A DNA stretch of 64,000 bases. Source: Spirosoma sp. 48-14 (GTDB taxonomy: Bacteria; Bacteroidota; Bacteroidia; Cytophagales; Spirosomataceae). The stretch is from contig NZ_MKUD01000027.1 of the NCBI RefSeq assembly GCF_001898575.1, positions 46,618-110,617 on the forward strand, in the 5' to 3' direction. Position numbers and translations under genes: made by a program. The notes beneath the pieces are model-generated. The model was not told the origin of the DNA, made no database searches, and saw nothing but the letters and a program-made list of their open reading frames with translations. This document shows positions 53,028 through 61,290 of the stretch, in pieces (position 1 is the stretch's first letter; each line of letters begins with the position of its first letter).

Positions 53028-54654
53028 ACGGTAAGCTGAAGGTTATGGTGGTCCCTTTGTTCAATTCACTTTGCAGCTGGATGGTGCCCTGCATGAGTTC
53101 GACATACCGGGCCACAATGTGTAGTCCCAGGCCGGTGCCCGATACATTTGTTGCGTTTTTAGCCCGGAAAAACTGTTCAAACAGGTGTTGTTGATCGTCG
53201 GGTGAGATGCCAATACCCTGGTCAATCACCTCTACGGTTATCTGTTGGTTAGCGCAATGCCCCTCTATTCGTATTAAAGTGCCTTCGCCCGAATATTTAA
53301 TGGCATTCGACAGGAGGTTGACCATGATTTTACGAAGTAGCGAGGGGTCGAGCCAGATCGAAGACGGACTTTGTATCGCAATGTCGACCGTTTGCCCGGC
53401 CTTCAACAGACTGCTCATGTCGTGCACCACTTCTTCTACCAAGAGAACGAGATCTACCTGAGCAGGATGGGCCGTAATTTTTCCCTCTTCGAGCCGTCCT
53501 ACCGATAAAAACTCTTCCAGAATATCGTTGAGGTGTTTGACCGATGCCCGGATGCGTTGCAGGTGTTTCTGGCGTTTGTCCTGCTGGTCGGCGTTGGGGT
53601 ACTTTTCGATTAGTGAGGTGGAGTTGAGTACGGCCGTGAGTGGTGTGCGAAACTCATGAGACGCCATCGAGACGAAGCGCGATTTAAGTTCGCCGAGCTC
53701 CCGCTCCGTTTTCAGGGCCTGAGCCAGTTCATCTTTCGATTGCTCCAACTGCTCCAGCGTGTCCATCAAGGCCTGGGTGCGGTCGGCTACTTTCTGTTCA
53801 AGTTCGGTATTGAGCCGTTCTACGTTGGCTTTTTGTTCCAGCAGCTGCCGTTCGGTTTCTTTTTTGAATGTGATATCAACGATGTAGGCTACAGCATAGA
53901 GTGTATTGTCGAGCCGGAAATAGCCCAGGCTGATTTCGACCGGAAACAGGGTGCCATCCTGGCGCTGGGCATACAGATCCCGGTTGTGTCCCATCGGTCG
54001 GGACTGCGGATTATTATTGAACGAATGCCGGAGTTTTTCGTGGTACTGACTAACGCTCCGGGGTACGAGTTGTTCAATCGACACACCCATCAGGTCATCA
54101 TTCGTGTACCCAAATAACTGACTGGCCATGTGGTTTGCCGATACAATCTGGCCTTTCTCATTGGCAACGATGATCCCAATTGTCGCCTTGGTAAAAACGG
54201 ATTCATACCGCCTGACGCTGTGGTCCAGCTCGCGTTCGGTACGGTGTAGTCGGTCCAGATTGGCGATACGCACCAGCATCATCTGGTCGCCTGAAAATAA
54301 CTTCAGGGTTATACGTCCCCAGAACGTATCGCCCGTATGCCGTTTAATTTCGGTTTCTTCCTCAACGTGCCCTTTCTGTTTCAGGCGTCCGACCAGTTCT
54401 GTCCATTCTTCTGACGAAAGGGGGTGACTTCTGAACGAAAGCTGAGGCTGACCCAGCAAAAGCTCTTCAGAAGGATAGCCGAGCATCTGCACACCCGCCC
54501 GATTGATGCGTATATAGTGATTCTGGTGGAGATCATACACGCCCAGGAAGTCATTTTCCTGCTCGAACAGGAGGCTCATCAGGGCCGTGGCATCGATGCC
54601 TTTAAACATGGAAGGATCTTGGAGAAGTTTATGGTTAGGGGTAGTTGGGAACAA
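53005..54654 (-). CDS. PAS-domain sensor histidine kinase
   Basis: The 549-residue protein has no TM helix, so the sensor is cytoplasmic. Two PAS domains are visible (about residues 28-135 with FLGVYDLHQNHYIRINRAGV, and 145-270 with TIGIIVANEKGQIVSANHMA), then a coiled coil (LLEQKANVERLNTELEQKVA), a HisKA domain with His333 in FVSMASHEFRTPLTAVL and a HATPase domain (NLLSNAIKYSGEG, DQGIGISPDD, GTGLGLHIVARY). It should phosphorylate the overlapping downstream hybrid regulator. No heme- or flavin-binding residue pattern could be confirmed in the PAS domains; redox or metabolite sensing is open. An alternative start is the ATG at 54609. Confidence 0.93.
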   Translation of the reverse strand: MFPTTPNHKLLQDPSMFKGIDATALMSLLFEQENDFLGVYDLHQNHYIRINRAGVQMLGYPSEELLLGQPQLSFRSHPLSSEEWTELVGRLKQKGHVEEETEIKRHTGDTFWGRITLKLFSGDQMMLVRIANLDRLHRTERELDHSVRRYESVFTKATIGIIVANEKGQIVSANHMASQLFGYTNDDLMGVSIEQLVPRSVSQYHEKLRHSFNNNPQSRPMGHNRDLYAQRQDGTLFPVEISLGYFRLDNTLYAVAYIVDITFKKETERQLLEQKANVERLNTELEQKVADRTQALMDTLEQLEQSKDELAQALKTERELGELKSRFVSMASHEFRTPLTAVLNSTSLIEKYPNADQQDKRQKHLQRIRASVKHLNDILEEFLSVGRLEEGKITAHPAQVDLVLLVEEVVHDMSSLLKAGQTVDIAIQSPSSIWLDPSLLRKIMVNLLSNAIKYSGEGTLIRIEGHCANQQITVEVIDQGIGISPDDQQHLFEQFFRAKNATNVSGTGLGLHIVARYVELMQGTIQLQSELNKGTTITFSLPYENHPLD

Positions 54655-54833
54655 AGTACGGAAATGAAGCTATGTTGATGCAACTTATCGGCTAATAAAA
54701 TTGCCGTTATCGACGACGTATTAACAAGCATAGGGGGCGTATAAGCATGCGAAGATGTCATGCTTTCGGGAGGCTTGGCTGGGACGTTGATCGATCGCTG
54801 ATCTGGCTACCCCATCAATATTAGTTTCTTACC

Positions 54834-54845
54834 TGATTGAGGTCA
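54834..54845 (+). promoter_or_regulatory. TGA-N6-TCA box before the thioredoxin-like gene
   Basis: CTGA-TTGAGG-TCATTT, ending 75 bp before the start codon. The same intergenic region also serves the histidine kinase gene, 180 bp away, so autoregulation is possible. Confidence 0.55.
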
Positions 54846-54920
54846 TTTTTTTGCGCTGGATAAGTGCCCATCTTCACCGCATCATGAATCGATCAGGCCG
54901 ATTCAGAAACCGATACGCAT

Positions 54921-55232
54921 ATGAATACAGGCCGCACAAAACGGTTAGTGCCCAGCGTGACATTGCCCGTGTTACTGACATTTATTCCTACCGACGATAA
55001 GCCCTATTCGGCTGTGCAGGAGATGATTAGTGAGTTGCAATATCAGCTTGAGGGAAAAATAAGGGTACTAAAAATTGAAGCGGCAGCTCATCCAGCTATC
55101 GTTCGTAGTTTTGGGTTGCAGCGACTTCCGGCCTTCATATTGCTGCTTCAGGGAACCGAGTTGTGGCGACAGGAGGGAATGCCCAACACCAGTTTGCTTG
55201 ATCTGTTGCCTCGAAATTTGCTACCGGCCTAA
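54921..55232 (+). CDS. Thioredoxin-fold protein lacking the CxxC motif
   Basis: The 103-residue product reads as a thioredoxin fold: LPVLLTFIPTDDKPYSAVQE, a helix, GKIRVLKIEAAAHPAIVRSF and the cis-Pro-type LQRLPAFILLLQGTELWRQEG. Where thioredoxins have WCGPC it has PTDDKPY, so there are no redox cysteines and it cannot act as a disulfide reductase. It may bind or scaffold a partner. It is convergent with the ATPase gene, the two coding regions overlapping by 12 bp. A TGA-N6-TCA box sits upstream, linking it to the neighbouring regulon. Confidence 0.7.
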   Translation: MNTGRTKRLVPSVTLPVLLTFIPTDDKPYSAVQEMISELQYQLEGKIRVLKIEAAAHPAIVRSFGLQRLPAFILLLQGTELWRQEGMPNTSLLDLLPRNLLPA

Positions 55233-57737
55233 CCCCTTAGGCCGTCGCTGCCACGCGTTATACCCTTCTACCCATAGGGTTCCCGCCAGGGAGAGCAGGC
55301 AACATTGACCCCATTGAGCAACGGTCAGTGGCGTAAACTGCATGAGATCCCGAATCCCCGGAATCCCTTGTGCAGCGGCCAGCATAACGACCGTAACGCC
55401 GACAACAGCCCACAAAACAGGATTGGGCCTCTGTATGGACCGAAGCAGCGGTTCCTGGTTTGACCGACGGATGAAGGTTAGCCAGATGTTGCTCATGACC
55501 AGATTGGTAAACGTAAGCGTACGAACCAGATTGGCCGAATAACCAAGTTGCATGGTCACATAATAGATGCCGAGCGTAGTCAGGGTGATGGCCAGCCCCT
55601 GGATGAGACTCAGGGTTAATTCTCGTGAAGAAAAAAAAGTAGCATTCAGGGGGCGGGGTGGTTGCTGCATCAATCCGGCTCCGGCGGGTTCCTGTTCGAA
55701 GGCAATGGAGCAGGTTGGACCCATAATGAGTTCCAGGATGATGACATGAATTGGGTTAAGTAGATTGATATACTGCCAGTTGGCGATTAAGGGAAGTGTT
55801 ACGATCAGGATGATGGGAATGTGAATGGCAACGATATAGGCGATTGCATTTTTCAGGTTTTGATCGATGCGCCGACCCAGAGCAATCGCATCGACCATAC
55901 TCCCCAGGTCGTCGTTGGTCAGAATGAGGGAGGCTGCCCGGCGGGCAAGTTCAGTGCCGCGTTGACCCATAGCCACGCCGATATGGGCTGCTTTCAGAGC
56001 GGGGCCATCATTCACACCGTCGCCGGTCATGGCTACCACCTGTTTGTTGGCTTTTAAGGCTTCGACCACCCGCAGTTTAGCCTGGGGCAGCATCCGGGCA
56101 AATACGTTTATCCGGTCAACTTTTTTGCGAAGTTCACGATCCGACAGGGCCATTACCTGTTCGCCCGTCAGCCAGGCTATCCCTTCGTCCAGACCGACCT
56201 GCCGGGCAATGGCGAGCGCGGTCTCGGGGGCATCGCCGGTGATGAGCTTGACGGTGATACCGGCCTGTTTGAACTGGTCAATGACCCAACCGGCGTTGGG
56301 TTTGGGCGGATTCTCGAATGCGATCAGCCCTTTAAACGTCCACGGGAAATCGTCCTGACTGGCCGGATAGGTAGCCTCTGACCAATGACTACCCGCAACG
56401 CCCAGCACGCGATAGCCTTTGGCCGATAGCAGACGAGCCGTTTCCAAAATGGTCTTGGCTTCGGAAGAGGCCAGCCGACAAATCTGAACGATGCGTTCGA
56501 CGGCTCCTTTCCCGGCTATCTGAGCGTTCCCCGTGGTTAGGTCATACACATGCGTCATCATGGGGGGAGAACCCGATAGCGGATACTCATGTACCATGGG
56601 GCGCTGACCTGCGTCGGTTGGGGCGCTATGCGCCATGTAAGCCGTTAAAATCGCTTTTTCCATTGGGTCGAACGGTTCCGATTCGCTGGCCCATCGGGCA
56701 TATGACAGCACCTCGTGGGCTCCCGTTGGTAGGGAGCTCTCGTTGTCCGCAGCGATAAGGGTCGTTTCGCCATTCGCGTAAATATGCGTCAAGATCATCC
56801 CTTCCTGCGTAATCGTTCCGGTTTTGTCGACGCAGATGACCGATGCTGATCCTAAGCTTTCAACGGTCTGCGGTTGTTTGGTCAGCACACCGAACCGAGC
56901 CATTCGAGCCGCTCCCAACGCCATAAAACTGCTAAAGGCTACGGGGATTTCTTCGGGCAGGATGGTCATGGCCATGGTCAGGCCAAACAGTAATGACGTA
57001 ACCCAATCGCCGGAACGGGCGAAGTTGATAAGACAGACCAGCAAAAAGGCCCCAAGTCCTACGAAGGCCATCCGGTTTACGAAGTGATGAATCTGCTGTT
57101 GGAGCGGTGTTTTTTCGGCAACTATCGTTTGGAGCGAACGCCCTAGCTGACCGAGTTCGGTCTGTTCGCCAACCGCCGTAATCCAGAGGAATATCCGACC
57201 GGATGTGAGTACCGTACCGCTATATAAACGAGTACCATCTTCGATTTTTGTTACCGGAACCGACTCGCCTGTAAGCATAGACTCATCGACTGTGCAATCA
57301 TTGGCCTGTAGGAGCCGCCCGTCGGCCGGAACAGTTTGACCTTCGGTCAGCAGCACCACATCGCCAACCACCAACTCGGCTGTCGGAAGATCCGTAAGTT
57401 GCCCGTCGCGCATCGCCTGAACGGTGGGTTGCGTTAACTGGCGTAGCGCCTGCAACGCCTTATCGCTACGGATGGATTCAAAAACAGATAATCCCGCCAC
57501 AAGCAGCATCGCTATGCCGAGAACGATGCCTTCCTGCCACTCGCCCAGAAACCCATAGAGAGTACAGGCACCCGCCAGTAAGCCAAACATAGGCTCCGTA
57601 ACGATATCGACCAGTAATTGCCAGCGATGTTCGGGCTCGGGTAAGGCGTTGGCCCCGTTGCGGCTTCGCGATACGTTGACTTCATCGGTTGTCAATCCGG
57701 CTAAACTGGTTATCGGTTCGAGGGGTGAGAGGGGCAT
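55221..57737 (-). CDS. P-type cation-transporting ATPase (P2-like)
   Basis: The 838-residue protein has the P-type ATPase core: actuator motif MLTGESVPV, the TM4 motif LPEEIPVAFSSFMAL, phosphorylation motif ICVDKTGTIT, LITGDAPETA and the hinge MTGDGVNDGPALKAAHIGVAMG. There are about ten TM helices, as in P2 (Ca/Mg/Na-type) pumps. PEEIP replaces the PEGLP of SERCA-type Ca pumps, so the ion cannot be assigned. There is no N-terminal heavy-metal domain or CPx motif, which excludes the P1B group. It diverges from phosphoketolase, with a TGA-N6-TCA box 76 bp from its start. Confidence 0.9.
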   Translation of the reverse strand: MPLSPLEPITSLAGLTTDEVNVSRSRNGANALPEPEHRWQLLVDIVTEPMFGLLAGACTLYGFLGEWQEGIVLGIAMLLVAGLSVFESIRSDKALQALRQLTQPTVQAMRDGQLTDLPTAELVVGDVVLLTEGQTVPADGRLLQANDCTVDESMLTGESVPVTKIEDGTRLYSGTVLTSGRIFLWITAVGEQTELGQLGRSLQTIVAEKTPLQQQIHHFVNRMAFVGLGAFLLVCLINFARSGDWVTSLLFGLTMAMTILPEEIPVAFSSFMALGAARMARFGVLTKQPQTVESLGSASVICVDKTGTITQEGMILTHIYANGETTLIAADNESSLPTGAHEVLSYARWASESEPFDPMEKAILTAYMAHSAPTDAGQRPMVHEYPLSGSPPMMTHVYDLTTGNAQIAGKGAVERIVQICRLASSEAKTILETARLLSAKGYRVLGVAGSHWSEATYPASQDDFPWTFKGLIAFENPPKPNAGWVIDQFKQAGITVKLITGDAPETALAIARQVGLDEGIAWLTGEQVMALSDRELRKKVDRINVFARMLPQAKLRVVEALKANKQVVAMTGDGVNDGPALKAAHIGVAMGQRGTELARRAASLILTNDDLGSMVDAIALGRRIDQNLKNAIAYIVAIHIPIILIVTLPLIANWQYINLLNPIHVIILELIMGPTCSIAFEQEPAGAGLMQQPPRPLNATFFSSRELTLSLIQGLAITLTTLGIYYVTMQLGYSANLVRTLTFTNLVMSNIWLTFIRRSNQEPLLRSIQRPNPVLWAVVGVTVVMLAAAQGIPGIRDLMQFTPLTVAQWGQCCLLSLAGTLWVEGYNAWQRRPKGLGR

Positions 57738-57812
57738 ACGCTACAGAGAGTTGGCGTCTCAAAATTGCCTTCGCAGCTTGCTGTATCAACTGATATGGAT
57801 TGGTAGGACGGC

Positions 57813-57824
57813 TGATTTTACTCA
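57813..57824 (-). promoter_or_regulatory. TGA-N6-TCA box, ATPase side
   Basis: CTGA-TTTTAC-TCACAC, 76 bp from the ATPase start, almost the same spacing as the phosphorylase-side box. It is 37 bp (centre to centre) from the phosphoketolase-side box. Confidence 0.5.
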
Positions 57825-57849
57825 CACCTAATGTTCTCAGACGATTGAC

Positions 57850-57861
57850 TGATGAAAGTCA
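57850..57861 (+). promoter_or_regulatory. TGA-N6-TCA box, phosphoketolase side
   Basis: CTGA-TGAAAG-TCATAG, 92 bp before the phosphoketolase start. Its right half TCATAG is shared with the ackA and lactate dehydrogenase boxes. A weaker CGA-N6-TCA lies at 57890-57901. Confidence 0.6.
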
Positions 57862-57952
57862 TAGAAGCACCTAATACCCATCAGACTACCGACGTCCGTC
57901 AGTCGACAATTTTGCCGATGGTAACCTATTTCTATTTACCTCCTCAATACGA

Positions 57953-60316
57953 ATGAACCAGACTATCGTTCCCTCAACTGTCGAGCCTTCGCCCCAACGA
58001 TTGACGAATGTGCATCGTTATTGGCAGGCGACCAATTACCTTGGTGCGGCTCAGCTTTATCTGCGTGACAATTTCCTGCTGGAGCGACCGCTGGAAGCCT
58101 CCGATATTAAACCGCGCCTGCTGGGGCATTGGGGTACGCAGCCAGGGCTGAACCTGGTGTACACGCATCTGAATCGACTGATTCAGGATACCAACGCGGA
58201 GGTGCTTATGGTAGTTGGGCCGGGTCATGGAGCGCCCGCTATTCTGGCGAACCTTTACCTCGAAGGAACAATGGGCGAGTTTTACCCGGAGTTTAGGGTA
58301 GGTATGGACGGGATGAGCGAACTAATTCGGCAATTCTCCTGGCCGTATGGCTTGCCGAGCCATCTGGTGCCGGGCACACCCGGACAGATTCAGGAAGGAG
58401 GTGAACTGGGGTATTGCCTGTCGCACGCGTTTGGAGCGGCTCTGGATAATCCTGATTTGCTGGTTGCCTGTGTTGTTGGCGACGGGGAGGCCGAAACCGG
58501 GCCACTGGCAGCTGCCTGGCATTCGAACAAGTACTTGAATCCGGCCACCTCGGGGGCTGTATTACCCATTCTGCACGCAAACGGATATAAACTGTCTGGA
58601 CCGACCATTTACGGGCGTATGAGCCAGTCTGAGTTATCCAGTCTGTTTATCGGCTACGGGTATCAGGTTCGGTTTGTTGGCGGGAGCGATCCGATGCAGG
58701 TTCATGCGACTATGTGGCAGGCCATGAACTGGGCCTATGAAGAGATTCAGACCATTCAGCATCAGGCACGTATGGGATTGCTGACGGGTGTGCCGGCCTG
58801 GCCGATGATCATTCTGCAAACGCCCAAAGGATGGACCTGCCCGCTGACTGTCGATGGAAAACCAATCGAGAATACCTCGCATGCGCACCAGTTGCCTGTT
58901 GCCGATCCGGCTGGTCAGCCTGCCCAACTTTCTGTTCTGGAGGGTTGGCTTCGGAGTTACCGGCCACAGGATTTGTTCGATAGTCTGGGGCGTCCATTTG
59001 CCAATGTGCTGGCGACCTGCCCCACGGGTTCCCGGCGTATGGGTATGAATGCCCACGCCAATGGAGGCCAGCAACTCGTGCCGCTGCAACTACCCGATTA
59101 TGCGTCGTATGCCGTGCCGGTTGCCTCGCCCGGAACCGTTACCGACGAGGGAACCCATACGCTCGCGTTGTACCTGCGTGATGTATTTTGCCTGAATGAA
59201 TCGGCTCGGAATTTCCGGGTGGTGTGCCCCGACGAAACCACGTCGAACCGAATGGCTCCTCTTTTTCAGGCGACGCAGCGGGCCTGGATGGGGACTATGA
59301 TCGAAACCGACGAGTTTTTGTCGCCCGATGGCCGGGTAATGGAAATCCTGAGCGAACATACCTGCGAGGGCTGGCTGGAAGGGTATCTGCTCACTGGGCG
59401 ACATGGGTTGTTTGGCTGCTATGAAGCGTTTATACCGCTGGTCGACTCGATGCTGAATCAATACGCCAAATGGTTGAAAGTGAGCAAGGAAACGCCCTGG
59501 CGAAAACCTCTGGCGTCGCTCAACTATCTACTGACGTCGCACGTCTGGCGGCAGGACCATAACGGCTACACACATCAGGCGCCGGGTTTTATTAACTCGG
59601 TAGTTGAAAAGAAGAGCGAAATAGCGCGGGTATATCTGCCTCCCGATAGCAACTGTTTGCTGGCCGTGGCCGACCACTGCCTGCGGAGCCGCGATTATAT
59701 AAATCTGATTGTAGCGTCTAAAGCCAGGCAGGCTCAATGGCTGAGCATCGACGAAGCCCGCGCTCATTGCAGCCGGGGTATGTCGGACTGGGAGTGGGCA
59801 GGTAATGCCACAGGGCATCAGCCCGATGTGGTGCTGGCCTGCGCTGGCGATGTGCCGACCAACGAAACAGTAGCTGCTGCCGCTATTTTAACGGAACACC
59901 TGCCCGAATTGCGGGTTCGGGTGGTCAATGTAGTTGATCTGCTGACGATGCAGTCGCCGGATCGGCATCCGCATGGCTTTCCCGAAGCGGCTTTTGTACA
60001 GCTCTTTACGGAGAGTAGGCCCGTGGTGTTTGCCTTTCACGGCTATCCTACACTCATTCACGAACTGCTGCACCATCGGACTAATCCGACCCGGTTTCAT
60101 GTGCGGGGCTATATGGAGGAAGGCCGTACGACGACCCCTTTCGATATGCTGGTGCTGAACAACATGAGCCGATACCAACTGGTGCTGGCGGCACTGGAGC
60201 ATCTGAGTAAACGGGCTGACGCGCAGAAGCTGGTAGACTGGTGCTATCAGAAGCTGGACCAGCATAAAGCCTACATTCGCCGGGAGGGAGTCGATATGCC
60301 CGAAGTCAGAAGCTAA
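57953..60316 (+). CDS. Phosphoketolase (xylulose-5-/fructose-6-phosphate)
   Basis: The 787-residue enzyme splits xylulose 5-phosphate (and often fructose 6-phosphate) with phosphate to acetyl phosphate plus glyceraldehyde 3-phosphate or erythrose 4-phosphate. Thiamine diphosphate sites are visible: VVGPGHGAPAILANLYLEG, GELGYCLSHAFGAALDNPDL, CVVGDGEAETGPLAAAWHSN (the GDG...N Mg site) and, in the second half, RVVCPDETTSNRM and LLTGRHGLFGCYEAFIPLVD. The C-terminal XFP domain has VNVVDLLTMQSPDRHPHG. Length is normal (about 790). The acetyl phosphate product suits the acetate kinase encoded at 48.3 kb. The Usp gene follows on the same strand after 46 bp. Confidence 0.96.
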   Translation: MNQTIVPSTVEPSPQRLTNVHRYWQATNYLGAAQLYLRDNFLLERPLEASDIKPRLLGHWGTQPGLNLVYTHLNRLIQDTNAEVLMVVGPGHGAPAILANLYLEGTMGEFYPEFRVGMDGMSELIRQFSWPYGLPSHLVPGTPGQIQEGGELGYCLSHAFGAALDNPDLLVACVVGDGEAETGPLAAAWHSNKYLNPATSGAVLPILHANGYKLSGPTIYGRMSQSELSSLFIGYGYQVRFVGGSDPMQVHATMWQAMNWAYEEIQTIQHQARMGLLTGVPAWPMIILQTPKGWTCPLTVDGKPIENTSHAHQLPVADPAGQPAQLSVLEGWLRSYRPQDLFDSLGRPFANVLATCPTGSRRMGMNAHANGGQQLVPLQLPDYASYAVPVASPGTVTDEGTHTLALYLRDVFCLNESARNFRVVCPDETTSNRMAPLFQATQRAWMGTMIETDEFLSPDGRVMEILSEHTCEGWLEGYLLTGRHGLFGCYEAFIPLVDSMLNQYAKWLKVSKETPWRKPLASLNYLLTSHVWRQDHNGYTHQAPGFINSVVEKKSEIARVYLPPDSNCLLAVADHCLRSRDYINLIVASKARQAQWLSIDEARAHCSRGMSDWEWAGNATGHQPDVVLACAGDVPTNETVAAAAILTEHLPELRVRVVNVVDLLTMQSPDRHPHGFPEAAFVQLFTESRPVVFAFHGYPTLIHELLHHRTNPTRFHVRGYMEEGRTTTPFDMLVLNNMSRYQLVLAALEHLSKRADAQKLVDWCYQKLDQHKAYIRREGVDMPEVRS

Positions 60317-60362
60317 TCGATGTTGAATGCCTTTTTATGCTTTTCCGTCAAGTCAATTCTTT

Positions 60363-61175
60363 ATGAAAACCATCCTGTTGGCCACTGATTTTTCGAACCA
60401 TGAATTCTGGGCTGCTGACTATGCCTGCCAACTGGCGAATCAGCTTCGTACGCACCTGGCCATTGTTCATGCCTATACACCCGTTACGCTGGCCGACATG
60501 CATGGCTCGGTCGCTTCCTTTACTGATCAGGAGCGTTTTCTGGCCATCAGCCAGCTCAGTCGTATGCGGACGCGGATGACTAGTGCAACGAAAGGGGCTA
60601 TCGATGTATCGATTATTGCGTTTCCGGGAGATGCCGAAACAGCGATTGACACCGAAATCGCCCGGCTAAAACCGGATTTACTGGTGATGGGGCTGGCGGG
60701 CCAAAATCCGGAGAAGGCTCGCCTGGAGGGAAGCCTGGCTACGAAACGTATTCCCCGAACGCAGGTGCCTATGCTGCTGGTGCCACCGGGAGCCCGGTAT
60801 CGGCGCGTGCAGTCAATCATTCTGGCGGTCGATCTGTCGGAGCCTATTGATGCGCTGGCGCTGGCCAACGCCAAACGTTTTGCCAAACTCTTCGGGGCCA
60901 CCCTGGACATCGTCTGTATGGAAGATGAACCGGACGAAGCCCTCCAGAAAGCTGCCGAAGGCATCCGGAAATTGCTGGCTGACCAACCTCATACATTTAG
61001 TTTTTTGTCCGGAAATGATCTAAGCATTGTGCTGGACGATTTTCGGGCCGATCATAAAGCCGATCTGATCATGATGCTGCCTAAGCCACATACCTGTTTC
61101 CAGACATTTCTGATGGAAAGTAATACGCAGCATGTGGCCCGTCAGAGTCTGGTGCCGGTGCTGGCTGCCATCTAA
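60363..61175 (+). CDS. Universal stress protein with two Usp domains
   Basis: I start at the ATG at 60363 (270 residues, MKTILLATDFSNHEFWAADY); an in-frame start at 60327 would add a non-family leader. The first UspA domain (residues 1-145) has the ATP-binding-like pattern with DLLVMGLAGQNPEKARLEGS and ends QVPMLLVPP; the second (about 150-270, QSIILAVDLSEPIDALALAN) is more divergent, with LIMMLPKPHTCFQTFLMES in place of the G-2x-G-9x-G motif. It probably shares a transcript with phosphoketolase (46 bp gap). Usp proteins respond to energy and oxygen stress. Confidence 0.88.
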   Translation: MKTILLATDFSNHEFWAADYACQLANQLRTHLAIVHAYTPVTLADMHGSVASFTDQERFLAISQLSRMRTRMTSATKGAIDVSIIAFPGDAETAIDTEIARLKPDLLVMGLAGQNPEKARLEGSLATKRIPRTQVPMLLVPPGARYRRVQSIILAVDLSEPIDALALANAKRFAKLFGATLDIVCMEDEPDEALQKAAEGIRKLLADQPHTFSFLSGNDLSIVLDDFRADHKADLIMMLPKPHTCFQTFLMESNTQHVARQSLVPVLAAI

Positions 61176-61218
61176 TGGGTTTACCAATTGACCGATGGAG
61201 GTAAATCAGTAAGAAGTC

Positions 61219-61230
61219 TGACGAAGATCA
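61219..61230 (+). promoter_or_regulatory. TGA-N6-TCA box before the lactate-dehydrogenase-like gene
   Basis: CTGA-CGAAGA-TCATAG, ending 60 bp before the start codon. It shares 13 of 16 positions with the phosphoketolase-side box. Confidence 0.58.
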
Positions 61231-61290
61231 TAGGTTGACCGTTGCCATACCAGCACCTTTACGAATTAATCTGTAGCCGTTTGCAACGTA

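Noticed and set aside
53656..54117. 153-codon plus-strand frame with Phe/Gln-rich sequence
   Set aside because: Antisense to the histidine kinase coiled coil and PAS region; composition reflects the complement of that gene.
60327..60362. Upstream in-frame start for the universal stress protein
   Set aside because: It would add a 12-residue non-family leader before MKTILLATDF; the ATG at 60363 matches the family start.
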